Of a DNA stretch of 32,630 nt, positions 15,519 to 24,600 are shown in pieces. The notes under the pieces were generated by a model. That model saw only the letters and a program-made list of their open reading frames with translations. It had not been told where the DNA came from and searched no databases. Each line of letters begins with the position of its first letter. The first letter of the stretch is position 1. The position numbers were made by a program, and so were the translations under genes. Source of the DNA: Anaerolineales bacterium (lineage in GTDB: Bacteria; Chloroflexota; Anaerolineae; Anaerolineales; Villigracilaceae); contig JABFSL010000114.1 in the NCBI GenBank assembly GCA_013140605.1, forward strand, positions 1-32,630. Reading direction: 5' to 3'.

Positions 15519-16769
15519 ATGCCCTCATTAAATGAGATCCTGGCTGTAATTTTGGGTGGAGGACGCGGCGCGCGTTTGTACCCACTCACGCAAATGCGTT
15601 CCAAACCCGCGGTGCCAATTGCGGGCAAATATCGACTCATCGATATTCCCATTAGTAATTGTATTAACTCAGAGATATTTCGTATTGCAGTGCTCACGCA
15701 ATTTAATTCCGTGTCACTGCATCGGCATATTACGCGCACATATAACTTTGATGCGTTTCATCAAGGCTGGGTGCAGATCTGGGCCGCGGAGCAAACACTC
15801 GAAAGCGCGGACTGGTATCAGGGTACAGCGGATGCCGTGCGCAAGCAGCTGCTTGAGATACAGTCAACCGGCGCAAAACATGTCTTGATCCTTGCGGGCG
15901 ATCATCTTTATCGCATGGATTACAAGGCGATGGCGGAGTTCCACTGGGCAAATAAGGCGGATATCACAGTGGCGGTCCAGCCGATCTCAAAAGAGGAGGT
16001 CACTCGATTTGGCATTTTGAAACGTGAAGCCAACGGGCGCATCTCTTCCTTTGTTGAAAAGCCAAAAGACCCGGAAGTGCAAAAGAAATTTATCAGCCGC
16101 GATGAGCCAGACAGGCCTTTCCTTGGCTCGATGGGCATTTATATGTTCAAAACGAGGATTTTGATCGATCTCTTAACGAACTTTCCAAATCATGACGATT
16201 TTGGCGGAGATATCATTCCAGAGGCGATTAAATCCCATGCGGTCTATGGTTTTGATTTCGACGGCTACTGGCAGGATATTGGAACGATCCGTTCCTTTTA
16301 TGAAACAAACCTTGCGCTGACAACGCCGGAAACGCCCTTTAATTTTTACGACGCCAAGCTTCCCATTTATACCGATACACGCTTCCTGCCTGGTTCGATT
16401 GTGGAGGATAGCAATCTGCGCGACGTGTTGATCGCGGAGGGGTCCCGTATCCTTAAGTCTGATATCACCCATTCCATTATTGGGATCCGCAGTCAGATCG
16501 CAGCTGGTTGTGTGATCAAGGACAGTATTGTGATGGGTTCGGATTATTACGAAAGGGACGATGAAGGCCTGCCCATTGGCATCGGTGCGAACTGTCATAT
16601 TGAAGGCGCCATATTGGACAAGAACGCGCGCATCGGCGATAACGTGACCATTCTCCCCTTCCCGCGCAACGCGGATATTGATAACGAAAAATGGTATGTA
16701 CGAGATGGGATCGTGGTGATCCCGAAGGATATTGAGATCCCATCCGGGACGAGGATCGCGCCGGAATAA
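15519..16769 (+). CDS. glgC: Glucose-1-phosphate adenylyltransferase
   Basis: A 416-residue ADP-glucose pyrophosphorylase (glucose-1-P + ATP to ADP-glucose), first committed step of glycogen synthesis. The N-terminal nucleotidyltransferase domain shows GGGRGARLYPLT (13-24), KPAVPIAGKYRLIDIPISN, GDHLYRMDY and FVEKPKDP. The C-terminal part is a left-handed beta-helix. AGGAG precedes the ATG. It follows the microprotein under a strong promoter. The phosphoglucomutase at 30202 could supply its substrate. Confidence 0.95.
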   Translation: MPSLNEILAVILGGGRGARLYPLTQMRSKPAVPIAGKYRLIDIPISNCINSEIFRIAVLTQFNSVSLHRHITRTYNFDAFHQGWVQIWAAEQTLESADWYQGTADAVRKQLLEIQSTGAKHVLILAGDHLYRMDYKAMAEFHWANKADITVAVQPISKEEVTRFGILKREANGRISSFVEKPKDPEVQKKFISRDEPDRPFLGSMGIYMFKTRILIDLLTNFPNHDDFGGDIIPEAIKSHAVYGFDFDGYWQDIGTIRSFYETNLALTTPETPFNFYDAKLPIYTDTRFLPGSIVEDSNLRDVLIAEGSRILKSDITHSIIGIRSQIAAGCVIKDSIVMGSDYYERDDEGLPIGIGANCHIEGAILDKNARIGDNVTILPFPRNADIDNEKWYVRDGIVVIPKDIEIPSGTRIAPE

Positions 16770-16808
16770 GCTGCCCGATAAATTATTTGTGTTTTGATAA
16801 TGATGTCT

Positions 16809-16856
16809 CGAGGAATGATTTCAATTGAAATACAATTCGCTTGTTATCATTCCTCG
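16809..16856. repeat. Inverted repeat after glgC
   Basis: CGAGGAATGAT (16809-16819) and ATCATTCCTCG (16846-16856) are perfect 11-bp arms around 26 bases that contain the palindrome TTCAATTGAA. There is no T-run. It could be an operator-like site or part of the end of the glgC transcript, just upstream of the membrane operon. Confidence 0.5.
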
Positions 16857-16881
16857 CGCGCGAGCCAACATTAAATTATGC

Positions 16882-16887
16882 TATACT
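16882..16887 (+). promoter_or_regulatory. Putative -10 box with leaderless start
   Basis: TATACT at 16882-16887 lies nine bases before the ATG at 16896, so transcription would begin at or just before the start codon. No good -35 element is seen. A frame-opening ATG at 16878 overlaps the box itself and is therefore less likely as the start. Confidence 0.4.
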
Positions 16888-16895
16888 CGCATTAT

Positions 16896-17141
16896 ATGAA
16901 GTCATCGCGCGAATACTGGCCGCGCTGGGCAGAGACCTTGCGACGTTATCATCTTCACGAACTCACCGCCTCGCTCCTTGAAGCAGCAAGCCCTCTTGCT
17001 CTGCTTGGAGCGCAGGCGCTTTATTTTAGCCGGGGGTTGATCGAGAACGACCAGTTAACAGCTTTGGCAGTGACATTGGAAGAAAACGATGAAGCACGCG
17101 CGTTCGCTTCATTCCTTGTTCAAGAGAGAGCCTCCTTATGA
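16896..17141 (+). CDS. First gene of the membrane operon, unknown small protein
   Basis: Eighty-one residues from the ATG at 16896 (MKSSREYWPRWAETLRRY). It is mainly helical, soluble, and has one moderately hydrophobic helix (about 28-44, PLALLGAQALYFSRG). The sequence E-N-D-E-A-R-A-F follows in an acidic C-terminal half. It overlaps the next gene by four bases (ATGA at 17138-17141), a sign of translational coupling. Not recognised as a known family. Confidence 0.6.
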   Translation: MKSSREYWPRWAETLRRYHLHELTASLLEAASPLALLGAQALYFSRGLIENDQLTALAVTLEENDEARAFASFLVQERASL

Positions 17142-17869
17142 TCGAGTTGATCATTATCGTCGTCAGTGCGGTTTTGCTATTCGCGATCACTTTGTGGAAG
17201 CGAAGGTCGCCAACAACATTGCGTGAGATACCGGCGCTTACAAGATTACTGCACACGCTGGGTCTTAGTATTGAAGATGGGACGCGTCTGCACATTTCAC
17301 TCGGATCTGGAAGTTTGCTGGATGCGCGCGGCGGTTCCGCCTTTGCGGGGCTGGCCATGCTGCGGCATATTGCGGAACGCACTTCCGTGAGCGATGAGCC
17401 TTCCGTCGCATCTGCCGGTGATCCCGCGCTGGGTTTGCTTACACAGGATACATTACAGGCCGGCTACAAAGCCGCAGGGGTGAATGAGTTATACGTTCCC
17501 ACCACCGGGCGTGTGACCGGATTGAGTCCGTTTGGATATGCCGCCGGCGCAATGTACATTTCAAAGAATGAAAACGTTTCCGCGAATATTATGATAGGCC
17601 ATTTTGGTCCGGAAGCCGCCCTGCTGACCGAAGCATCGGACCGTGAGAATGTGGTCAGTATTGGCGCGAGTGATGAGTTGAGCGGCCAGGCAGTTTTATT
17701 TGCGAATACAAATGACGCCCTGGTCGGCGAAGAGCTTTTTGCGACAGGCGCTTATTTGGGCGCGGGACCCTCCCACACGGCCAGTTTGACAGTTCAGGAT
17801 ATTATGCGCTGGCTGGTGATTTCCGCGCTGTTGGGCGGAGCGGCCGCGAAGTTCTTTGGGGTGATCTAA
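17138..17869 (+). CDS. DUF6754-like membrane protein
   Basis: A 243-residue protein with an N-terminal membrane segment (2-20) and another at the C-terminus (about 223-242). The domain between has G-S-G-S-L-L-D-A-R-G-G-S-A-F-A-G, Y-V-P-T-T-G-R-V-T and G-P-E-A-A-L-L-T-E. I recall these from the DUF6754 family of Chloroflexota, Bacillota and related phyla, function unknown. It overlaps the preceding gene by four bases and the following one by one base (TAATG). Confidence 0.65.
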   Translation: MIELIIIVVSAVLLFAITLWKRRSPTTLREIPALTRLLHTLGLSIEDGTRLHISLGSGSLLDARGGSAFAGLAMLRHIAERTSVSDEPSVASAGDPALGLLTQDTLQAGYKAAGVNELYVPTTGRVTGLSPFGYAAGAMYISKNENVSANIMIGHFGPEAALLTEASDRENVVSIGASDELSGQAVLFANTNDALVGEELFATGAYLGAGPSHTASLTVQDIMRWLVISALLGGAAAKFFGVI

Positions 17870-18480
17870 TGCGAATATTTACAGCGGTCATCGCCATTGC
17901 AGCGGGAATTTTGGTTTTGGGCGGATACTTCTTCCCGGCGCTTGCAGATATACAAACACTTTTATTGAATTGGGCGATCATTCTTGCGGGTATGGCCGCG
18001 CTCGTTGGAATTTTTAATTTGATCTCTGTCCATACCGACAAGGTCCGCCGTCGTGAAAAGGGAAGCACATACAGCGCAATCCTCGTCATCGCTTTGGTGG
18101 CTACTTTTGTATTTGGCCTGATCCTGCGCCCCGATCATAGCGCGATGGCGATCCTGATGAGTGGCATCATCATTCCAGTGGAAGCCGCATTGATGGGCCT
18201 CCTGACCGTCTCGTTGATTTACGCGGCCATTCGTCTTTTACGCCGCCGCGCAGACGTGATGAGCATTGTTTTTCTGATCACAGCCGCCCTGCTGATTCTT
18301 GGTTCTGCCACTCTGCCCTTTGGAAATATCCCACTGCTTGGAACATTGGTGCGTCCGTGGATCACGCAGGTGTTGGCGCTGGGCGGAGCACGTGGCATCT
18401 TGATCGGTGTGGCGCTTGGAACACTAACAACTGGTTTGCGCGTGCTATTTGGCGCTGACCGTCCGTATGGGGGCAACTGA
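17869..18480 (+). CDS. Polytopic membrane protein of the operon
   Basis: A 203-residue protein with about six transmembrane helices, beginning MRIFTAVIAIAAGILVLGGY and with cytoplasmic basic loops (DKVRRREK at about 56-63, RLLRRRADV at about 122-130). No enzymatic motif is visible. Its start overlaps the stop of the DUF6754-like gene by one base, and its stop overlaps the next start by one base (TGATG), so the three genes are translationally coupled. Family not recognised. Confidence 0.65.
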   Translation: MRIFTAVIAIAAGILVLGGYFFPALADIQTLLLNWAIILAGMAALVGIFNLISVHTDKVRRREKGSTYSAILVIALVATFVFGLILRPDHSAMAILMSGIIIPVEAALMGLLTVSLIYAAIRLLRRRADVMSIVFLITAALLILGSATLPFGNIPLLGTLVRPWITQVLALGGARGILIGVALGTLTTGLRVLFGADRPYGGN

Positions 18481-21026
18481 TGGCTGACACGATCAAATGC
18501 CCTGTTTGCGGTAGAGACAATTCTGCAGATCAGGAATTCTGCGAGAATTGTCAATCACGCCTGGAACCCCTGACAGGGCCGCTCAAAGGAGCGGATGCTC
18601 CCATCAAACCCGGGCAGGCCCCCACCAGGAAAAATACCGCCGAACTTGAACCGATCCTTCCGCAATGGTTAAGAGATGCGCGCGACTCTGCGCGAAAATC
18701 TGCGGAGGATGAGGCTGTTTCCCAAATTGGGAAGCAATCACAAGAATCATTTTCCGCTTCCAATTCTGACCTGTTGGCTGGTCTGCAATCTCATGCAGAT
18801 AGCGACGACGAAGAGACTCCCGACTGGCTGACCAGCATTACCGGCAACTCGGCCGCATCCAAAAAACTGGATGCGGAATCTCCCGAAGTGCGCTGGGTGG
18901 AATTGGGCGGCGCAAGCGATTTTGCCCAGGAAGAACCCCCTGTAGAATCATCAAGTGAAAAAGACGAAATAGCTGACTGGTTCCGTGACGCGAGCGGCTC
19001 GCTCCAGTCACCGGGGTTTGAACAGCCAGCCTCCTCATCACACGATTCTTTTATTGCATCATCTGATACGCCGGATTGGCTGCGTCAGATGGCGGCTGAA
19101 CATGAGACAAAAGATGAAGTTGTTTCAGCCAAACCTTTTGATGCAGTTCCTTCATCATTATTTGAATCATCTGACACGCCGGATTGGCTGCACCAACTTG
19201 GTGAAGATGCTTCAAAAAATAGCGACTCATTCTTCACCGATGCAGAACCATCCGCCGGGGCGGAGTCGGCTTTGCCGCAGAGTGACGCACCGGATTGGTT
19301 GAGTTCTTTGGGCGCAGGCTCGCAAGAGCAAACTCCAAGCGCTGACTCTGCCGATTTTACAGGACCAGTTTCGGGTGAGAAGGAAGCGGCTGAAATCCCA
19401 TCGGACGAAGGCCTGCCGGATTGGATGAAAGGTTTGCAGCCGACTGAATCTGAACAATCCATTCAAGCCGAAACGCCGGCCTGGCTGAAGGATGATGCGC
19501 AGCCATCCACTGAATCTGCGGATAATTTTGAACTGCCTTCGTGGTTATCTGCCACATCGCCAACTCCTGAAAAACCCGTTCAAGAGGAACAGCCCGCACA
19601 GGATGATCTCCCGCTCGGTGATATTCCAGGCTGGCTAAAGGCTGCCGCGCCGCAATCTTCGATCTATTCTGATTCTCCAACTGAGGAAGCGGCGCCATCT
19701 TCAGACGCCGATTGGCTTACTTCTTTTAAATTCCCCTCTGAACAAACTCCCGAGCCCCAACCTCAACTACCGCCTGTTTTTTCAACGGATGAACCTGCGG
19801 AAGTGCCGGCCTTTACAGGGGATGCTCAATCCAATTACAACATGGATTCGCTCTTTACCGACATGCCAGACTGGCTTTCGAATGCGATGGAAGAGCCTTC
19901 TTCAACATCTGCCTCCGCGCCCGCGGCCAATAGTTTGGATTCGCTCACGCCCGGCGAATTACCTTCGTGGGTGCAGGCAATGCGCCCGCTTGACGCAGGC
20001 TCTTCGCAATCCGTTGCAAACGATCAGACATTCGAGTCGCGTGGCGCATTGGCTGGTTTTCAAGGTGTTCTGCCTCTGACGACGGGTTTTGTTCCCACCA
20101 GCAAACCAAAGGTACATTCGATCAGGCTGCAAGTCAGCGATGAACAACGTTCACAAGCGGCGATGCTTGAACAGATCCTTGCCGCAGAGACCGCGCCTGA
20201 ACCAATAGCCTCTTTTTCCGCGCTCCCAACTTCCAAAGGGCTGCGCTGGCTGATCGCTTTTGTCTTGATCGCAGTTTTGGGAACCCTGTCGTTTATGCGC
20301 ACGCAGATCTTTTCCCTGCCTGTGGGCGTTCCATTTGAAGTCAGCGGTGCAATGAATGCAGCGCAAGCGATTCCTGAAGGCGCGCCTGTTCTCGTTGCGT
20401 TTGACTATGAACCCGCCCGCGTTGGAGAAATGGAAGCTGCGGCTTCGCCGATGTTCAACCTGATGCAGAATCCGAATTTGACATTCATCTCAACCAATGA
20501 GACTGGCGCGATCCTTGCCGAGCGCTTCATTTCTGGACCGTTGGCTGATACAGATCAAAGTGGGATTCAGCGCCTGAACCTGGGTTACCTGCCCGGCGGA
20601 CAGATGGGCATCCGCGCATTTGCGCAGGATCCCGAATTTACATTCCCTCAATTGGAGGGCGTCACATCCCTTTCACAATTTGCGGCATTGATCATCATCA
20701 CAGACAGCGCCGACTCAGCCCGCGCATGGATCGAGCAGACTTCATCCTCGCGCGGCACAATTCCGGTTGTGGTTTTTTCGAGCGCGCAATCCGCTCCGAT
20801 GATCCGCCCCTATTATGACTCACAGCAGATCACTGGCCTGGTGAGCGGATTATATGGCAGCGCGGTCTTCGAGCAGAACATGAGCGGCGGTTCTGGAATT
20901 TCAAGAAATTATTGGGATGCCTACAGCGTTGGTATGCTGCTTGCCATGGCGTTGATATTGGGCGGCGGGCTATTCAACCTGGCGTTGGGGCTTCGTGACC
21001 GCGCTGCGTCGAGGGAGGAAAAATAA
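18480..21026 (+). CDS. Zinc-ribbon membrane protein with 13 W-centred repeat motifs
   Basis: An 848-residue protein. Residues 7-24 form a zinc ribbon (CPVC and CENC: Cys7, 10, 21, 24). Residues 30-580 are acidic, Ser/Pro-rich and probably disordered, and carry 13 short motifs of the form [P/A]-x-W-[L/F/M/V]: W at 63, 116, 167, 200, 236, 273, 315, 335, 355, 385, 412, 465 and 497, mostly P-D-W-L. A transmembrane helix follows (about 588-606), then an outside domain of about 200 residues and a last helix (814-836) with a basic tail. The layout resembles a membrane scaffold that displays many identical peptides in the cytoplasm for a partner protein. Nothing ties it to a described pathway. It sits in the centre of the operon. 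Confidence 0.75.
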   Translation: MADTIKCPVCGRDNSADQEFCENCQSRLEPLTGPLKGADAPIKPGQAPTRKNTAELEPILPQWLRDARDSARKSAEDEAVSQIGKQSQESFSASNSDLLAGLQSHADSDDEETPDWLTSITGNSAASKKLDAESPEVRWVELGGASDFAQEEPPVESSSEKDEIADWFRDASGSLQSPGFEQPASSSHDSFIASSDTPDWLRQMAAEHETKDEVVSAKPFDAVPSSLFESSDTPDWLHQLGEDASKNSDSFFTDAEPSAGAESALPQSDAPDWLSSLGAGSQEQTPSADSADFTGPVSGEKEAAEIPSDEGLPDWMKGLQPTESEQSIQAETPAWLKDDAQPSTESADNFELPSWLSATSPTPEKPVQEEQPAQDDLPLGDIPGWLKAAAPQSSIYSDSPTEEAAPSSDADWLTSFKFPSEQTPEPQPQLPPVFSTDEPAEVPAFTGDAQSNYNMDSLFTDMPDWLSNAMEEPSSTSASAPAANSLDSLTPGELPSWVQAMRPLDAGSSQSVANDQTFESRGALAGFQGVLPLTTGFVPTSKPKVHSIRLQVSDEQRSQAAMLEQILAAETAPEPIASFSALPTSKGLRWLIAFVLIAVLGTLSFMRTQIFSLPVGVPFEVSGAMNAAQAIPEGAPVLVAFDYEPARVGEMEAAASPMFNLMQNPNLTFISTNETGAILAERFISGPLADTDQSGIQRLNLGYLPGGQMGIRAFAQDPEFTFPQLEGVTSLSQFAALIIITDSADSARAWIEQTSSSRGTIPVVVFSSAQSAPMIRPYYDSQQITGLVSGLYGSAVFEQNMSGGSGISRNYWDAYSVGMLLAMALILGGGLFNLALGLRDRAASREEK

Positions 21027-21028
21027 AT

Positions 21029-21721
21029 ATGACCACCCTTGATCTGATCACCGCTATTCTCAGCTTTTTGTTCACCCTGCTTATCTTCAGTTATCTGATC
21101 GGTGATAATCCGCTGTTTCGCATTGCGGTATATATTTTCGTCGGCGTTTCTTCGGGATACATTGCCGCAATTGCATGGTGGCAGGTGATCTGGCCAAGAC
21201 TCATCCAACCTTTGATATCGGCCATGTTGACCGGTTCCCTGCTTGAAAAGGGACTGATTTTTGTGCCATTGCTTGGCGCGGTATTGATCCTTATGAAAGC
21301 CTCCCCACGTCTGGCGGGAATGAGCAGAGGTGTGATGGCGTTTTTGGTTGGTGTTGGCGCGGCGGTGACTATTGCCGGCGCTGTGATGGGAACGCTTATT
21401 CCACAGGTGATGGGAACGATTAATTCGTTTGATCTGGCTTCTGCCAGCGCACGCAACATTAGCCTCATTGAAGTGATCTTCAATGGCGCGTTCGTGCTCG
21501 CGGGTACAATATTTACACTGACATATTTCCATTTTGGCGCGCGCGCAAAAGTAGACGGTTCTACGCGCCGAAATGGGTTGATCGAGATTTCCGCGTGGGC
21601 TGGGCGCATTTTTATAGGAATTACATTAGGCACAGTATTCGCGGGTGTCTACGCCGCCGCATTGACCGCATTGATCGAACGCATTATGTCGCTATTTAAT
21701 TTCCTTGGGAACTTCCTGTAA
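21029..21721 (+). CDS. Polytopic membrane protein of the operon
   Basis: A 230-residue protein with about six hydrophobic helices, beginning MTTLDLITAILSFLFTLLIF. Small residues are common in the helices (Gly/Ala-rich 113-130, about V-G-V-G-A-A-V-T-I-A-G). One basic loop lies near the C-terminus (FGARAKVDGSTRRNG). The start is two bases after the preceding stop. It does not resemble a known transporter. Likely a subunit of the same membrane assembly, by gene order. Confidence 0.65.
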   Translation: MTTLDLITAILSFLFTLLIFSYLIGDNPLFRIAVYIFVGVSSGYIAAIAWWQVIWPRLIQPLISAMLTGSLLEKGLIFVPLLGAVLILMKASPRLAGMSRGVMAFLVGVGAAVTIAGAVMGTLIPQVMGTINSFDLASASARNISLIEVIFNGAFVLAGTIFTLTYFHFGARAKVDGSTRRNGLIEISAWAGRIFIGITLGTVFAGVYAAALTALIERIMSLFNFLGNFL

Positions 21722-21723
21722 TT

Positions 21724-23481
21724 ATGCCTGCATCATTGATCGATGGTAACTCACTGCTTGCTGTAGATGTCGGCGCGGCCAATACGCGCGCCGTGCTGTT
21801 CGATGTGGTCGAAGGCGAATATCGCTTCATCGCCTCCGGCACCGCGCCTTCCACAGCCGAAGCTCCGGTCAAGGATGTGAGCGAAGGCGTTCGCGATGCC
21901 ATCACAAATTTACAGGCGATCGTAGGTAAACCCATGCTCGACGCGAATGGCGGGCTCATTACACCGAGTCAGGCCAACGGTTCGGGCGTGGACGCGATGG
22001 TGGTTACATTATCCGCCGGCCCGACCATCCGAACGGTTGTCGTGGGACTGCTCAAGGACGTCTCGCTGGAAAGCGCGCGCAGATTGACCGAGTCCACTTA
22101 TGCGCGGATCGTTGAAACCATCGGCATGAACGACCAGCGCAGACCGGACCAACAAATTGACAGCGTTCTGCGCGCGCGGCCCGACCTGGTTGTGATCACT
22201 GGCGGCACCGATGGCGGCGCTTCACGTTCCATCCAAAAATTGCTGGAGCCCATTGGCCTTGCCAGTTTCCTTTTGCCAAAAGAAAAACGTCCCGCCGTAT
22301 TATTCGCAGGCAATGAAAAAATTTCAGCGGAAGTGAAAACCCTTGTTGGGTCGCTGGCTGCATCCCTGCACTTTAGCCCCAACGTGCGCCCTTCGCTTGA
22401 AACAGAAGACCTTGAACCAGCCGAACGCGAACTGGCGCGCATGGTTGTGAACATTCGCAAACATCAGATCAAAGGCGTGGATGTTTTGGATCTCTGGTCT
22501 GGCGGGCACATTCTGCCAACCGCTTATGCTACCGGGCGCATGGTGCGTTTTCTTTCCAAAGTTTATGGCGCAAAAAAGGGACTCCTCAGTGTGGATATTG
22601 GCGCATCCGCCACAGTGATTTCAGCGGGCTTCAAAAATAATTCCACATTGAATGTGTATCCGCAATTTGGCCTGGGTGAAAATCTTTCAGCCCTGCTCTA
22701 TTACACAACACTCGAAGATATTTTACGCTGGTCGCCGCTGGATATTCCAACCAGTGTTCTGCGCGATTATCTTTATCAAAAATCATTGTATCCATCTTCG
22801 ATCGCGGCAACCAAGGAAGACCTCGCCATGTCGCAGGCGGTTGCGAGACAGGCACTTTATCTTGCAATGCAATCTGCGCGCCGCGATTTTCCACGCGGGA
22901 TCGCGTCCATCAAGCCGACTTTGACCCCGCTGTTTGAACCGATCCTTGCGGGAGGCGCGACACTGAGCAGCGCTTCGCACCCCGGCCAGGGCCTGCTCCT
23001 GCTCCTTGACTCGCTCCAGCCTGTGGGTGTGACCACGGTCATCCTCGATCAAAATAATTTGCTTCCATTATTGGGGGCGGCCGCTTCACAAAATAACCTG
23101 TTGCCTGTTCAGGTGATCGAGTCTGGCGCATTCCTCAGCGTTGGAACTGTGGTCTCTCCTGTGGTTTCCGCCGCTTATGGGACGCCCATCCTGCGCGCAA
23201 AACTGACCTATGAAAGCGGCGTTGAAGCGCGCGTGGAATTAAAGTATGGAAGCCTTGAACTTCTACCGCTGGCAACCGGTGAATCCGGCAAGCTGGCCAT
23301 TCAATGTCTGCGCGGCGCGGATGTGGGTTTTGGCCCAGGGCGCGGCAGCACGATTACAGTCAGCGGCGGCGCGCTTGGCGTTGTATTCGATGGGCGCGGA
23401 CGTCCGTTGGATCTTCCTACGGATGCGGTCCGCCGACACGAGCTGATCAAAAAATGGAACTGGACATTGGGAGGCGAATAG
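21724..23481 (+). CDS. MutL/GlmL-like ASKHA ATPase
   Basis: A 585-residue protein of the glutamate-mutase-L type. ASKHA landmarks are phosphate 1 DVGAANTRAVLFDV (15-28), a glycine-rich turn ITGGTDGG (158-165), phosphate 2 DIGASATVIS (291-300) and adenosine loop PILAGGATLSSA (406-417). In characterised cases MutL accompanies adenosylcobalamin-dependent glutamate mutase (mutS/mutE), but none of those subunits is in this window. The gene begins two bases after a membrane protein and is followed four bases later by the next gene. An ATP-driven switch for the membrane assembly is an inference. Confidence 0.75.
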   Translation: MPASLIDGNSLLAVDVGAANTRAVLFDVVEGEYRFIASGTAPSTAEAPVKDVSEGVRDAITNLQAIVGKPMLDANGGLITPSQANGSGVDAMVVTLSAGPTIRTVVVGLLKDVSLESARRLTESTYARIVETIGMNDQRRPDQQIDSVLRARPDLVVITGGTDGGASRSIQKLLEPIGLASFLLPKEKRPAVLFAGNEKISAEVKTLVGSLAASLHFSPNVRPSLETEDLEPAERELARMVVNIRKHQIKGVDVLDLWSGGHILPTAYATGRMVRFLSKVYGAKKGLLSVDIGASATVISAGFKNNSTLNVYPQFGLGENLSALLYYTTLEDILRWSPLDIPTSVLRDYLYQKSLYPSSIAATKEDLAMSQAVARQALYLAMQSARRDFPRGIASIKPTLTPLFEPILAGGATLSSASHPGQGLLLLLDSLQPVGVTTVILDQNNLLPLLGAAASQNNLLPVQVIESGAFLSVGTVVSPVVSAAYGTPILRAKLTYESGVEARVELKYGSLELLPLATGESGKLAIQCLRGADVGFGPGRGSTITVSGGALGVVFDGRGRPLDLPTDAVRRHELIKKWNWTLGGE

Positions 23482-23484
23482 CCC

Positions 23485-24540
23485 ATGCAAGCGCCTGTAA
23501 ATCATATTGTCGGCCTGACCTCGATCATTCGTGAAAGACTGCTTCCCATTGAAGGGACGGTGCTTGCGCGCCTCAATCAAAAGGTCAGCCCGAATGATGT
23601 CATCGCTGAAGCGAATTGGGCGCGCGAACATGTGCTCCTCGATGTTGCCCGCACTTTGCAAATATCTCCCGATGCGGCTGACCGCATCATCAAATGCAAG
23701 GTGGATGACCATCTCGCAGCCAGCACCGAAGTCGCAGCAGGCAGAGGCCTCTTTCCGCGCAGTGTGACCGCGCCGCGTGACGGCAAAGTTGTCGTCGTTG
23801 GCGGCGGACAAGTCCTGATGGAAGTCGGCGAAACGAAAATTGAATTGCGGGCCGGCATCCCCGGCACGATCATTGAGATCATTCCAAATCGCGGCGCTGT
23901 GATCCAGACCGCGGGTTCATTGGTGCAGGGCATTTGGGGCAATGGCCGAATCGATTCGGGTTCGTTGGTGAACATTGCGGAAAAGCCTGATGGCGTGCTG
24001 ACGGTTAATCGTCTTGATGTGAGCCTGCGCGGTTCGATCCTGCTGGCGTGCATGGTTCAGGATGCAGAGACTTTGAAGGCCGCCGCTGAACTGCCTGTGC
24101 GCGGATTGATCCTTTCAAGTTTATCCCCGTCTCTTATTCAACTGGCGCGCGAGGTGCGCGTTCCGATCATGGTGACCGATGGCTTTGGTTCGCTGCCGAT
24201 GAATTCAGCCGCGTTCAAACTGCTTAGCACAAACGCCAAACGCGATGTCACGTTGAATGCCGAAGTTTACGACCGTTACAGCGGAGCGCGCCCGGAAGTC
24301 ATTATTCAACTTCCGATCTCATCTAACCCGCCCATGCCGAATGCGACGGAAACTTTTGCGCCCGGCTTGCAGGTGCGCATGCGCCGTCCGCCGGCTTTGG
24401 GGATGATCGGTTCGATCGTTTCGTTACCCTCCGGGCTGACCATGCTTCCCAGCGGTTTGCGCGCGCCTTCAGCGGAAGTGAAACTTGAAAATGGCGAAAT
24501 CATTATCGCACCTCTTGTAAACCTTGAAGTTGTGGGATAA
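23485..24540 (+). CDS. Beta-rich partner protein (barrel-sandwich plus swivel-like plus KOW-like)
   Basis: A 351-residue soluble protein. After a helical N-terminus (about 1-80), residues 88-155 alternate beta strands and glycine turns (TAPRDGKVVVVGGGQVLMEV, AGIPGTIIEIIPNRG), as in lipoyl/biotinyl-like barrel-sandwich domains, but without the modified Lys motif. The middle (about 178-280) reads like a swivelling beta-alpha domain with R-G-L-I-L-S-S-L-S-P and VPIMVTDGFGSLPM. The end (about 300-351) has a KOW-like strand pattern, G-M-I-G-S-I-V-S-L-P, finishing E-N-G-E-I-I-I-A-P-L-V-N-L-E. No catalytic motif is seen. It starts four bases after the ATPase stop, so a complex with it is plausible. 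Confidence 0.55.
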   Translation: MQAPVNHIVGLTSIIRERLLPIEGTVLARLNQKVSPNDVIAEANWAREHVLLDVARTLQISPDAADRIIKCKVDDHLAASTEVAAGRGLFPRSVTAPRDGKVVVVGGGQVLMEVGETKIELRAGIPGTIIEIIPNRGAVIQTAGSLVQGIWGNGRIDSGSLVNIAEKPDGVLTVNRLDVSLRGSILLACMVQDAETLKAAAELPVRGLILSSLSPSLIQLAREVRVPIMVTDGFGSLPMNSAAFKLLSTNAKRDVTLNAEVYDRYSGARPEVIIQLPISSNPPMPNATETFAPGLQVRMRRPPALGMIGSIVSLPSGLTMLPSGLRAPSAEVKLENGEIIIAPLVNLEVVG

Positions 24541-24600
24541 TTATTCATATGTATAACGCGAGAAATATTCGCGATGAAATAATAATCAGGAGAGTGTTGC

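Noticed and set aside
20921-21532. A 203-codon minus-strand frame
   Set aside because: Antisense to a membrane-protein gene; rich in His/Arg/Asn as expected from the complementary frame.
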